From the NCBI GenBank assembly GCA_934501115.1, contig CAKSTO010000013.1, positions 1-44,985 on the forward strand: a DNA stretch of 44,985 bases, given 5' to 3'. The translations under genes were made by a program, and so were the position numbers. Shown piece by piece: positions 28,847-36,729 of this stretch. Under the pieces are notes generated by a model. The model ran no database searches and was not told the DNA's origin. It saw only the letters and a list, made by a program, of their open reading frames with translations. Origin of the DNA: an uncultured Faecalibacterium sp. (GTDB taxonomy: Bacteria; Bacillota; Clostridia; Oscillospirales; Ruminococcaceae). Position 1 is the stretch's first letter, and each line of letters opens with the position of its first letter.

Positions 28847-30280
28847 TTACTTTTCAACAGGCTGTGAAGGCTTCCAGTCTTTATAGTTCTCGTACCGGCT
28901 CTCACGGATCTTGTGGTGAGACCAGACCTCGTCTGCCGCAGGCTGCCAGTTGGCGGCGTACGCTTTGCACTTTTCGCACAGATGCTCGACGCTCTCCGGA
29001 GACTGCAGGTCGGTGCTGTGTGCGCCGGTCTCGTGCACCATCTTTTCCAGCAGCTCGGGATTTTCCAGCATCGGGCAGGGACGCAGATGGTTCTTGTTGA
29101 AAGGTTGGCCGTTGTGGTAAGCCATGAACAGCGGGCTGTGCAGGATCTCCAGAATGGACTGGTCATGGATGTTGGCGTTGGAGTAGTGGATGAACACGCA
29201 GGGCTCTGCGTCACCGGCAGAGTTGATGTGGAAGTAGTTGCGGCCTCCGGCGATGCAGCCGCCCACAAACTCGCCGTCATTCTGGAAGTCCATAGGATAG
29301 AACGGGATATCGCACTCAGAAGAGCGCAGATAGCGGATCCGCTCGATCATGTACTTACGCTGCTCCGGGGTGGGCAGCAGATCCGGGGCGGCAGCGTTGC
29401 CAACGGGCATATAGTGGAAATAGAAGCCGAAGTGCGCGCCCTTCTCGCACAAAAAGCGCATGAACGCGTCGTTGGTGACGGCCTCAATGTTCTGGCTGGT
29501 GTAGCAGATGGAGGTGCCGAACAGGATGCCGTGCTTCTTGAGCAGATCCATGGCGTTCATAACAGCAGCATAGTGGCCTTCTCCGCGGCGGGCATCGTTG
29601 GTCTCCGGGGTTCCTTCGATGGACAGCATGAAAGCAATGTTGCCCAGCCGCACCACTTCTTCGCAGAAGGGTTCGTCGATCAAAGTCGAGTTGGTGTAGA
29701 TGGCAAACTGCACATCATTGTGTTTTTCAGCCAGCCTCAGGATATCCTTCTTTCGCACCAGAGGTTCGCCGCCGGTCAGCATATACAGATACACACCCAG
29801 CTCCTTGCCTTCGGTGATGATCTTGTCCATATCCTCAAAGCTCAGGTTGTTCTTGTGTCCGTACTCGCCTGCCCAGCAGCCCACGCAGTGCATATTGCAG
29901 GCAGAGGTGGGGTCGAACAAAATCAGCCAGGGGATGTTGCACTGGTACTTCACGCGGTTCTCACGGATCATCTTGGTGCCGCGGAAGAATGCCTCATACC
30001 CCAGATTCAGCGCTGTTGTACGAGCCACATTGGGGTCGGTCTGTTTCAGTACGCAGTTGATGAGCTTCGACCACTTGCTGTCCGGGTCGGTCAGGGTCTT
30101 TTTTGCGTGCTCATAAGTCTCGTCGCTGAATGCGCCGCCATAGAACTGCTTGGACAGATCCACGATCTGGCCGATGGTCTTTTCAGGGTCTTTATCTGCA
30201 TGAGAAAGCACCATGTCCGCCATTTTGCCAACGGCAGCACGCTGCATTTTATGCGTCAGATTTTCCATAGAAGCATTCAT
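28847..30280 (-). CDS. radical SAM protein with SPASM-like C-terminus, function unknown
   Basis: A 477-residue radical SAM enzyme. An N-terminal helical segment of about 110 residues precedes the core, whose [4Fe-4S] ligands are C128, C132 and C135 (ACNMHCVGCW). The SAM-binding TGGEPL is at 169-174. Further cysteines at 342, 361, 402, 435 and 438 suggest a SPASM-type auxiliary cluster. The reaction is unknown: no precursor peptide gene or typical maturase partner is nearby. The ATG at 30280 follows GGAGG; the frame extends upstream into the terminator of the preceding gene. A TetR regulator gene lies upstream on the same strand, separated by a strong terminator. Similar proteins occur widely in Clostridia; some SPASM enzymes modify peptides or sulfatases, but neither is supported here. 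Confidence 0.85.
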   Translation of the reverse strand: MNASMENLTHKMQRAAVGKMADMVLSHADKDPEKTIGQIVDLSKQFYGGAFSDETYEHAKKTLTDPDSKWSKLINCVLKQTDPNVARTTALNLGYEAFFRGTKMIRENRVKYQCNIPWLILFDPTSACNMHCVGCWAGEYGHKNNLSFEDMDKIITEGKELGVYLYMLTGGEPLVRKKDILRLAEKHNDVQFAIYTNSTLIDEPFCEEVVRLGNIAFMLSIEGTPETNDARRGEGHYAAVMNAMDLLKKHGILFGTSICYTSQNIEAVTNDAFMRFLCEKGAHFGFYFHYMPVGNAAAPDLLPTPEQRKYMIERIRYLRSSECDIPFYPMDFQNDGEFVGGCIAGGRNYFHINSAGDAEPCVFIHYSNANIHDQSILEILHSPLFMAYHNGQPFNKNHLRPCPMLENPELLEKMVHETGAHSTDLQSPESVEHLCEKCKAYAANWQPAADEVWSHHKIRESRYENYKDWKPSQPVEK

Positions 30281-30321
30281 GTTCCTTTTCCTCCAAATGA
30301 TTTTTTCGGAAATTCCTTTTT

Positions 30322-30338
30322 CTATAGCGATACTATAG
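30322..30338 (-). promoter_or_regulatory. extended -10 promoter and possible operator of the radical SAM gene
   Basis: CTATAG is repeated with a 5-bp spacer (30322-30327 and 30333-30338), an inverted repeat because CTATAG is itself palindromic. The right copy overlaps TGCTATAGT on the minus strand, an extended -10. A repressor bound here would block the promoter. The TetR protein encoded next door is the obvious candidate (inference). Confidence 0.4.
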
Positions 30339-30366
30339 CACCCTTTATACAAGAATGCCATAATCA

Positions 30367-30401
30367 GAAAAAGCGCCGTGATAGAAAACCTATCACGGCG
30401 C
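30367..30401 (-). terminator. terminator of the TetR-family gene
   Basis: A perfect 12-bp stem (30373-30384 with 30390-30401) with a 5-nt loop, followed on the minus strand by TTTTTC. It lies 34 bp after the tetR stop codon and upstream of the radical SAM promoter, so the two genes are separate units. Confidence 0.92.
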
Positions 30402-30434
30402 AAATTATGATAAAAATTTATCCAACTTCAAAGC

Positions 30435-31016
30435 TCAGTCGCTCTGACTCATGTAAATTTTGCTGCTGGCCAGCCGACACAATGCACGGCGCAGGTCTCC
30501 CTGCAGCATCCGCCCCATCCGTTCTACCATCGTTGCAGGCTCTGTTTTCATGTCGCGGCGGATCCATTCCAGTACCACACCCACCAGTGCATACTTGTAA
30601 AAATCTACTACGAACTGTTTGTCATCGTCCTGCACGGTAATATCACGGCATTCGCGGTCTGCAAATTCCTTCAGCATGGGATCCAGCAGTTTATAAAGAT
30701 ACTGTTCCACCTGTTCACGACCCACAGAGCGGTATACGTTCAGCACCAGCATCTTATTGTCCCGGAGCTGATGCAGAATGTCCAGAAACGCTTCGGTCCA
30801 GGTATCAAAGTTCCGGCGGCCCTCCATCACCTTGGCTGCGTCCTCTACAAGGATCCAGTCCACCAGATCGTAAATATCCTTGAAATGATAATAGAACGTC
30901 ATGCGATTGACGCCGCAGTCCTCGGTGATATCATTGATCGTGATCTTATTGAGCGGCTTTTCCTTCAGCAGTTTTTTCAACGATGCCTCCAGTGCCCGTT
31001 TGGTTGTCTGTGACAC
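30435..31016 (-). CDS. TetR/AcrR family transcriptional regulator (DhaS-like)
   Basis: A 193-residue one-component regulator. The N-terminal helix-turn-helix reads KITINDITEDCGVNRMTFYYHFKDIYDL. The start MSQTTKRALEASLKKLL is typical of the DhaS-like subgroup of TetR proteins, some of which act as activators of dihydroxyacetone kinase genes. The C-terminal ligand domain is helical. GTG at 31016 is preferred because AAAGGATG precedes it at good distance; an ATG at 31025 directly abuts the Shine-Dalgarno sequence. It has its own promoter and terminator. The ligand is unknown; the downstream radical SAM gene and the gene itself are likely targets. Confidence 0.88.
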   Translation of the reverse strand: MSQTTKRALEASLKKLLKEKPLNKITINDITEDCGVNRMTFYYHFKDIYDLVDWILVEDAAKVMEGRRNFDTWTEAFLDILHQLRDNKMLVLNVYRSVGREQVEQYLYKLLDPMLKEFADRECRDITVQDDDKQFVVDFYKYALVGVVLEWIRRDMKTEPATMVERMGRMLQGDLRRALCRLASSKIYMSQSD

Positions 31017-31087
31017 AAAACCCATCCTTTCCCGGCGGAGATCCTCCACCGTTTGCGGTCGATCCGTGAGAAGATTGTTTCTGATTT

Positions 31088-31117
31088 ATTTTACCGCAAA
31101 AGTCCGCCAAAAAGCAA
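31088..31117 (-). promoter_or_regulatory. promoter of the TetR-family gene
   Basis: On the minus strand TTGCTT (complement of 31112-31117), an 18-bp spacer and TAAAAT (complement of 31088-31093), about 70 bp upstream of the GTG start. The 334-bp gap 31017-31350 holds this promoter, the divergent proC promoter and AT-rich sequence between them; I see no further gene there. Confidence 0.6.
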
Positions 31118-31269
31118 GGATTGTTTTTGTATATTTTTTGAATCTTTTGTACGTTCGCCCAAAGTTTCCTCTGCGTTCTGCCGCTTTATCTGTGAGAGCC
31201 GCCATATAAAAAACTGTGGTTCAGCATAGAGCCTCGCCCTCCTCTCCCGGCAAAAATACGGCAAAGCCC

Positions 31270-31298
31270 TTGATTTTATCCTGCCGGTTGCTTAGAAT
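31270..31298 (+). promoter_or_regulatory. promoter of the proline operon
   Basis: TTGATT (31270-31275), a 17-bp spacer and TAGAAT (31293-31298). The short leader to the proC ATG contains a 6-bp hairpin (31307-31312 with 31326-31331) just ahead of the GAGGGAGGG ribosome binding site. Confidence 0.8.
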
Positions 31299-31350
31299 GA
31301 AAGCAGGCAGACGATTTTGATCCGAGTCTGCACCGAGGGAGGGTTTCATT

Positions 31351-32157
31351 ATGATGGATACCATTGGTTTTCTGGGCTGTGGAAACATGGGCGGTGCAAT
31401 TGCCCGCGCTGTGTGCAAAGCCGTTGACCCCAAAAAAGTTTATTTGGCCAACCGCACTGCGGCCAAGGCACAGGCACTGGCCAAAGAGCTTGGCTGCAGA
31501 ACAGCTTCCAACGCTGAGGTAGCTGGTGAATGTGACCTGATCTTTCTGGCCGTCAAGCCTCAGATGATGGAGGCGCTGCTGCAGCCTTTGAAATTCACGC
31601 TGGACGAGCGTCCGAAGCGTTTCGTGCTGTGCAGCATGGCAGCCGGTCTGTCCATCGCCCGCATTCAGGAGATGGCCGGTGAGGACTTTCCGGTCATCCG
31701 GATCATGCCAAACACTCCGGCTTCTGTGGGTGAGGGCATGATCCAATATTGCTCCAGCAACGTCACCTCTGAAGAGGAGCAGGAATTTCTGAAGGTCATG
31801 GCTCCTGCCGGCCGTCTGGACGCCGTGCCGGAAAGTCTGATCGACGCTGCCAGCTGCGTGTCCGGCTGCGGTCCGGCCTGGGTGTATCAGTTCATTGAGG
31901 CTTTGGCCGACGGCGGTGTGGCCTGCGGCCTGCCCCGCGCCAAAGCGCAGGAGTACGCTGCACAGATGGTGCTGGGCAGTGCAAAGCTGGTGCTGGAAAG
32001 CGGCAGGCATCCCGGCGAACTCAAGGACGCCGTGTGCAGCCCCGGCGGCAGCACCATTCAGGGTGTGCGCGTGCTGGAAGAGCGCGGCCTGCGCGGCGCA
32101 GTGATGGACGCCGTGGTTGCATCGTACAATAAAACGAAGGAAATGGGAAAGGGTTAA
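31351..32157 (+). CDS. proC: pyrroline-5-carboxylate reductase
   Basis: Last step of proline synthesis, NAD(P)H-dependent reduction of pyrroline-5-carboxylate. 268 residues. The Rossmann motif IGFLGCGNMGGAIA opens the protein. LAVKPQMM, IRIMPNTPASVGEGM and the C-terminal signature with PGGSTIQGVRVLEE follow. Two ATG codons stand together at the start; either could be used, the first is given. proB starts 6 bp after the stop, so proC-proB-proA is one operon holding the whole pathway from glutamate. Confidence 0.96.
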   Translation: MMDTIGFLGCGNMGGAIARAVCKAVDPKKVYLANRTAAKAQALAKELGCRTASNAEVAGECDLIFLAVKPQMMEALLQPLKFTLDERPKRFVLCSMAAGLSIARIQEMAGEDFPVIRIMPNTPASVGEGMIQYCSSNVTSEEEQEFLKVMAPAGRLDAVPESLIDAASCVSGCGPAWVYQFIEALADGGVACGLPRAKAQEYAAQMVLGSAKLVLESGRHPGELKDAVCSPGGSTIQGVRVLEERGLRGAVMDAVVASYNKTKEMGKG

Positions 32158-32163
32158 TCGATC

Positions 32164-32940
32164 ATGCGCATCGTTGTGAAAGTAGGCACCTCTACATTGG
32201 CATACGCCACCGGGCGGCTGAACATCCGCCACACCGAACAGCTGGTCAAGGTTCTCAGCGACCTGAAAAATGAAGGCCACGAGATCATTCTGGTCTCCTC
32301 CGGCGCGATCGGCATGGGTGTGGGCAAGCTTTCTCTGCCAGCCCGCCCAAAGGATACCGCTTCCAAGCAGGCCTGCGCCGCTGTGGGGCAGTGCGAGCTG
32401 ATGTACACCTATGACCGGCTGTTCAATGCCTACAATCATACCGTGGCGCAGATCCTGCTCACCGGCGTAGATGTGGAGCACACCGAGCGCCGGGTGAACT
32501 TCCAGAACACCTTGTCCCGTCTGCTGGAGCTGGGTGCTCTGCCCATCATCAACGAAAACGACACCGTCTCCACCGATGAGATCACCTCCATCGGCGACAA
32601 CGACACTCTGGCAGCCATCGTGGCCTGCTGCACGCAGGCGGATCTTCTGGTGCTGCTCAGTGACATTGACGGCCTGTATACTGCAAACCCCCACACCCAC
32701 CCGGACGCAAAGCTCATCCCGCTGGTGGAGGAGATCACCCCCGAGGTGATGGCACTGGCAGACGGTGCCGGATCTGCACTGGGCACGGGCGGCATGTCCA
32801 CCAAGCTGCGTGCTGCCCGTATGGTAACAGGCAGCGGCGCAGATATGGTCATTGCCAACGGAGCACACCCCGAGCTGCTGTACAGCATTGCCGCCGGCGA
32901 ACCTGCCGGCACCCGCTTTGCAGGCCATAAGGAGGGCTGA
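32164..32940 (+). CDS. proB: glutamate 5-kinase (short form)
   Basis: First step of proline synthesis, phosphorylation of glutamate by ATP. 258 residues. The amino acid kinase fold is clear: VVKVGTSTL at the N-terminus, LVSSGAIGMG, INENDTVSTDEI, GDNDTLAA and LLSDIDGLYT. The C-terminal PUA domain of the roughly 370-residue enzymes is absent; this is a natural short form, not a truncation, since proA follows directly after 2 bp. The ribosome binding site (GGGAAAGGG) lies in the end of proC. Confidence 0.95.
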   Translation: MRIVVKVGTSTLAYATGRLNIRHTEQLVKVLSDLKNEGHEIILVSSGAIGMGVGKLSLPARPKDTASKQACAAVGQCELMYTYDRLFNAYNHTVAQILLTGVDVEHTERRVNFQNTLSRLLELGALPIINENDTVSTDEITSIGDNDTLAAIVACCTQADLLVLLSDIDGLYTANPHTHPDAKLIPLVEEITPEVMALADGAGSALGTGGMSTKLRAARMVTGSGADMVIANGAHPELLYSIAAGEPAGTRFAGHKEG

Positions 32941-32942
32941 AT

Positions 32943-34205
32943 ATGACGACTCAGGAAATTCTGGAAGCCGCCCGCGCGGCGAAATCTGCGCTTGCGCTGT
33001 CTGATAAAGCTGCCCGCAGCACTGCCCTGCTGGGCATGGCGGACGCTCTGTGCGACCCGCAGAATCGCTCCGCCATCCTCGCCGCCAACACGGAGGATCT
33101 GGCTGCAGCCAAGGGACACATCAGCGACGTCATGCTGGATCGTCTGGCTTTGACGGCACAGCGCATCGATGCCATGGCGCAGGGCATCCGGGAGGTCGCT
33201 GCCCTGCCCGACCCGGTGGGCCGTGTACTGAACCGTGTAGAACGACCGAATGGACTGGTGATCGAAAAGACCGCCGTGCCCATGGGCGTCATCGCCATCA
33301 TCTACGAAAGCCGTCCCAACGTCACCAGCGATGCCGCCGCCCTTGCCATCAAGAGCGGCAACGCCTGCATCCTGCGCTGCGGCAAGGAAGCATGGCGCAG
33401 CGCCTGCGCCATCGTCACTGCGCTGCGTCAGGGTCTGCGCAAGGCCGGCCTGCCCGAGACCGCAGTCTGCCTGATCGAGGATACCACCCACGCTTCTGCC
33501 AACGCCCTGATGACTGCTGTGGGCTATGTGGATCTGCTGATCCCCCGCGGCGGTGCAGGGCTGATCCGTGCCTGCGTGGAGAACGCCAAGGTGCCCTGCA
33601 TCCAGACCGGCACCGGTATCTGCCATATCTATGTGGACGACACTGCCGATCTGGACAAGGCACTGGACATCATCGAGAATGCCAAAGCCAGCCGCCCCAG
33701 TGTATGCAACGCCGAGGAGGTGTGCCTTGTGCACTCCGCCATCGCCGGAAAGTTTCTGCCCCGTCTGGCACAGCGTCTCGGCTCCGACCGCACTGCCAGA
33801 GGTCTGCATCCGGTAGAGCTTCGTCTTGACCCGCGTGCCGCTGCTGTCATCCCGGGCACACCTGCAGGTGAAAAAGACTTCGACACCGAGTTTCTGGACT
33901 ACATCCTTGCGGTCAAGGTCGTGGACAGTGTTGGAGAGGCCATCTCGCACATTGCACAGCATTCCACCGGCCACAGCGAGGCCATCCTGACCCGGACGCC
34001 GGCTCATGCCGACCTGTTCACTGCTGCCGTGGACAGCGCAGCTGTATATGTCAACTGCTCCACTCGTTTCACAGACGGCGGCGAATTTGGCCTTGGCTGT
34101 GAGATGGGCATTTCTACTCAGAAGCTCCACGCCCGAGGCCCCATGGGTCTGGCAGAGCTGTGCAGCTACAAATACGTCATCCACGGCAATGGCCAGATCC
34201 GCTGA
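32943..34205 (+). CDS. proA: glutamate-5-semialdehyde dehydrogenase
   Basis: NADPH-dependent reduction of glutamyl-5-phosphate, second step of proline synthesis. 420 residues, the usual length. The nucleotide-binding region YESRPNVTSDAAALAIKSGN, the active-site cysteine C255 in SVCNAEEVC, and the C-terminal NCSTRFTDGGEFGLGCEMGIS are present. It is the last gene of the operon; a terminator-like hairpin follows after about 100 bp. ProB and ProA work as a complex that channels the labile phosphate intermediate. Confidence 0.96.
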   Translation: MTTQEILEAARAAKSALALSDKAARSTALLGMADALCDPQNRSAILAANTEDLAAAKGHISDVMLDRLALTAQRIDAMAQGIREVAALPDPVGRVLNRVERPNGLVIEKTAVPMGVIAIIYESRPNVTSDAAALAIKSGNACILRCGKEAWRSACAIVTALRQGLRKAGLPETAVCLIEDTTHASANALMTAVGYVDLLIPRGGAGLIRACVENAKVPCIQTGTGICHIYVDDTADLDKALDIIENAKASRPSVCNAEEVCLVHSAIAGKFLPRLAQRLGSDRTARGLHPVELRLDPRAAAVIPGTPAGEKDFDTEFLDYILAVKVVDSVGEAISHIAQHSTGHSEAILTRTPAHADLFTAAVDSAAVYVNCSTRFTDGGEFGLGCEMGISTQKLHARGPMGLAELCSYKYVIHGNGQIR

Positions 34206-34303
34206 ACCCCACTCAAGCCCACTTCCCGTGTGTGAAAATGAGGAGTGAGCATTTTCTCCATTTGTTCCACGATTCAAAACAGGATCTGAAAAGCTTTTTC
34301 CTC

Positions 34304-34344
34304 TACAGGCCGGTGCACTCTGCTCCGACCTGTATTTTTGTTTT
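34304..34344 (+). terminator. terminator of the proline operon
   Basis: A stem of 10 positions with one mismatch (34304-34313 with 34325-34334) followed by ATTTTTGTTTT. A second, weaker hairpin with ATTGTTT/AAACAAT arms and TTTTTG lies close behind (about 34357-34385). Confidence 0.7.
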
Positions 34345-34512
34345 AGCAGAATGGATTGTTTTTTCACCGGAAACAATTTTTGAATTTTGTTTTCACTTTT
34401 TCCTTTCAATTCCCCCGATTGAACAGATGAATGTATCCAAGTTTTTTATGATTCCCACAAATAAATAGTCTTACTTTCTCCATTTTGTTTGATAAAAAGT
34501 ATAAAAAAGCCC
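34345..34512. other. AT-rich intergenic region, no gene seen
   Basis: Very T-rich sequence between the proline operon terminator and the mgsA-like promoter. Apart from the weak ATTGTTT/AAACAAT hairpin I see no coding frame with a ribosome binding site, no tRNA and no clear repeat. Confidence 0.6.
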
Positions 34513-34542
34513 TTGACAAGCCCTATTTCGTTGCGGTAAAAC
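34513..34542 (+). promoter_or_regulatory. promoter of the methylglyoxal-synthase-like gene
   Basis: Consensus TTGACA (34513-34518), an 18-bp spacer and TAAAAC (34537-34542); a TATATT lies slightly further downstream. A leader of about 95 nt leads to the ATG at 34643. Confidence 0.65.
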
Positions 34543-34642
34543 TATATTGGAAGTTCTGATAACGATTTCATTATTTTTCACTTCAATCCTGAAATCTGTT
34601 CGCCATTCACAACACTATACTGAGAACAAAGGAGAGAGCAAT

Positions 34643-35089
34643 ATGACGATCGCCATTCTCGCGCACGACTCCCGCAAAGAGCTCGCGCTTCAGTTCTGCA
34701 CTGCTTACAGCGCCATTTTGTCCAAAAACACTGTCATTGCCACCGGCACTACCGGGCGGCTGCTGACGCAGGCTACCGGCCTGCCCGTGCATTGCTATCT
34801 CTCCGGAAAACTGGGCGGCATACAGCAGATCACCTCCCGCGTTGCCTGCGACGAGGTGGATCTGGTGCTGTTCTTCCGCGACCCGCTGAAGGCAGATGCT
34901 TCCAGCATTACCGAACAGAATCTGCTCCGCCTGTGCGACATGCACGGCGTGCCCATCGCCACCAACATTGCCACCGCCGAGGTTTTGCTTCGCGGTCTGG
35001 ATCAGGGTGATCTGGACTACCGCGAAGGGATGCATCCCGCTCTCATCGAGCCGATGCCCGCTGCCATGCCCCGCCGTGTGACTGCCTGA
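34643..35089 (+). CDS. methylglyoxal synthase-like protein with altered active site
   Basis: A 148-residue MGS-domain protein that aligns well with bacterial methylglyoxal synthases: IAILAHDSRK, TAYSAIL, IATGTTGRLL, LSG-x-LGG-x-QQI, FFRDPL, IATNIATAEVLL. Residues known to matter for catalysis in the Escherichia coli enzyme appear changed. The GGDQQ aspartate (D71 there) is I60 here, and the PHDPD segment (H98, D101) reads SSIT. The phosphate-binding TGTTG is kept. I infer that it may bind a phosphorylated ligand without making methylglyoxal, or use another chemistry. The frame opens at 34547, but the ATG at 34643 has AAGGAGAG upstream. It is a single-gene unit with its own promoter and terminator. 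An automatic pipeline would call it mgsA. Confidence 0.85.
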   Translation: MTIAILAHDSRKELALQFCTAYSAILSKNTVIATGTTGRLLTQATGLPVHCYLSGKLGGIQQITSRVACDEVDLVLFFRDPLKADASSITEQNLLRLCDMHGVPIATNIATAEVLLRGLDQGDLDYREGMHPALIEPMPAAMPRRVTA

Positions 35090-35118
35090 TTTTGTGTATA
35101 GAGTATTGGGAAAGAGAC

Positions 35119-35152
35119 AGCGCCGCAGGAGATTTCCTGCGGCGCTGTTGTA
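35119..35152 (+). terminator. terminator between convergent genes
   Basis: A perfect 12-bp GC-rich stem (35119-35130 with 35135-35146), GATT loop, then GTTGTATTTG. The T-tract is imperfect. Its position between two converging genes suggests it serves the mgsA-like gene and possibly the PLP enzyme gene. Confidence 0.75.
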
Positions 35153-35192
35153 TTTGTTATGAGGTAATTCTGCTTACCCTCGCTCTGCATTT

Positions 35193-36464
35193 TCAGCGAT
35201 CCTTAAAATACGCTTTCTGGATCGCCAGCAGCACGCCTGCACGGCTGGCGGAAAAGTTCAGGCCGCCCTGCAGATAGCAGGTGTACGGCTCACGCAGCGG
35301 GCCGTCGCAGGAAAGCTCGATGGTGCTGCCCTGCGTAAAGCTGCCGCTTGCCATGACCACTTCGTCGGTATAACCCGGCTCCGGAGAAGGCTCCGGGGCA
35401 GCATAGCTGTCCACAGGGCTTGCGGCCTGAATGCCTTGACAAAAGCCGATCAGAGCGTCGGCAGTGCCGGCGTCAAAGCAGGTCACGATGTCATTGTGGT
35501 CTTCACAGTAGCGCGGCACCGGGTTCTTGCCCAGCAGCTCCAGCATACACTGTGCATAGATGGCAGTCTTGATGGCCTCGCACACCACACCGGGAGCGTA
35601 GTAGAAGCCCAGATACATATCACGGGGCGTTTCCAGCGTACAGCCAAGCTCTTTGCCAAGGCCGGGGGCGTTCAGACGATAGGCGCACAGCTCTACCAGA
35701 TCCTTGCGGCCCACGATGTAGCCGCCTGTGGGCGCAATGCCGCCGCCGGGGTTCTTGATGAGGCTGCCCACAGCGATGTCTGCGCCCACCTGACAAGGCT
35801 CCTGTGTCTGGGTGAACTCGCCGTAGCAGTTATCTACGAAGATAATGATGTCCGGGTTGGCAGCACGGGCAGTGTCGGCGATTTTCCGGATGGTATCCAG
35901 ATCAAAGGCGTTGCGCTGCAGATAGCCCCGGCTGCGCTGGATGTGGCACACCTTTGCACCCGGAGCCTTTTGGGCGATCAACTCGTAGTCCGGAGTGAAA
36001 TCAGCTTTGAGGGGTGCTTCGTCATATCGGACGCCGTAATCCATCAGGGTGCCGGTACCCTTCCCCTTGCCGTCCAGACCGATGACGCCCTCCAGCGTGT
36101 CATAGGGGCGGCCGGTGGCAGCCAGCAGCGTATCCCCTGCCCGCAGCAATCCGAACAGTGCCACTGCCAGCGTGTGGGTACCACTCTGGAACTGGCTGCG
36201 TACGAGAGCGTCTTCCGCACCCATCACCTCTGCAAAGATCTGTTCCAGCTTTGCGCGGCCGGTGTCCCACAATCCGTAGCCCGTGGTGCCCAGCATATCG
36301 GTGGAGGACATCTGGGTGTCCGCAAAGGCCTTCAGCATTTTCAGCTGGTTGAAGTCCCGGATCTCTTCTGCATGGCGGAAGTAGGGCTGGCAGAGCTCCA
36401 TGGCCTTTTCGTCCAGCGCCAGAACTTCGGGTTTGTAATCGAAAAAGTGGTTTAAGATTGACAT
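35193..36464 (-). CDS. methionine gamma-lyase family (Alr-type) PLP-dependent protein
   Basis: A fold-type I PLP enzyme of 423 residues in the Met_gamma_lyase/aluminium-resistance family. The cofactor lysine is expected at K237 in VGSLIKNPGGG, with D211 in FVDNCYGEF contacting the pyridine nitrogen; QSGTHTLAVALFGLL and RGYLQRNAFDLD are family landmarks. Related enzymes act on sulfur amino acids, but members of this branch are poorly characterised and the aluminium-resistance name is historical. The ATG at 36464 follows AAGGAACC; the frame extends to 36500. It stands alone, converging on the mgsA-like gene. No clear promoter is visible upstream. Confidence 0.88.
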   Translation of the reverse strand: MSILNHFFDYKPEVLALDEKAMELCQPYFRHAEEIRDFNQLKMLKAFADTQMSSTDMLGTTGYGLWDTGRAKLEQIFAEVMGAEDALVRSQFQSGTHTLAVALFGLLRAGDTLLAATGRPYDTLEGVIGLDGKGKGTGTLMDYGVRYDEAPLKADFTPDYELIAQKAPGAKVCHIQRSRGYLQRNAFDLDTIRKIADTARAANPDIIIFVDNCYGEFTQTQEPCQVGADIAVGSLIKNPGGGIAPTGGYIVGRKDLVELCAYRLNAPGLGKELGCTLETPRDMYLGFYYAPGVVCEAIKTAIYAQCMLELLGKNPVPRYCEDHNDIVTCFDAGTADALIGFCQGIQAASPVDSYAAPEPSPEPGYTDEVVMASGSFTQGSTIELSCDGPLREPYTCYLQGGLNFSASRAGVLLAIQKAYFKDR

Positions 36465-36561
36465 GATAGTTGGTTCCTTAATTGTTATTGCGCATCCCAT
36501 AAGAATGCATTCGCGTAGATTTTGCGGTCTGCCTGTTTTTCACGACATTACCGCCAGATAT

Positions 36562-36710
36562 GTTCTCTTTTGACGCACAAAAGAGAACCAGAAAAGCGCC
36601 AGCGATTTCGACGCGCTGGATCCACGAATCAAGGGCTACTCGCCCTTGATAATCCCAAAGAAGTAGGCTTCACTCAAAAAAGCTAGCGCTGCGCTCCACG
36701 CTTTTTTGAG
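36562..36710. repeat. cluster of four inverted repeats, possible structured repeat element
   Basis: Four hairpins in 149 bp: 36562-36572 with 36578-36588 (11 bp perfect, 5-nt loop); 36599-36604 with 36614-36619 (6 bp); 36628-36636 with 36642-36650 (9 bp perfect, 5-nt loop); 36673-36683 with 36700-36710 (11 bp perfect, the loop holding a small AGCG/CGCT stem). The last has an A6/T6 block and could terminate the GNAT gene. The density and perfection of the others exceed what one terminator needs. No coding frame or transposase is seen. The element resembles a REP/MITE-like repeat, but only genome-wide copies would prove that. Confidence 0.6.
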
Positions 36711-36729
36711 CTGCGCCAATTGAGAAAAC

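Noticed and set aside
31276..34409. Long minus-strand frames opposite proC, proB and proA
   Set aside because: Shadows of the proline operon; no family features and no start signals.
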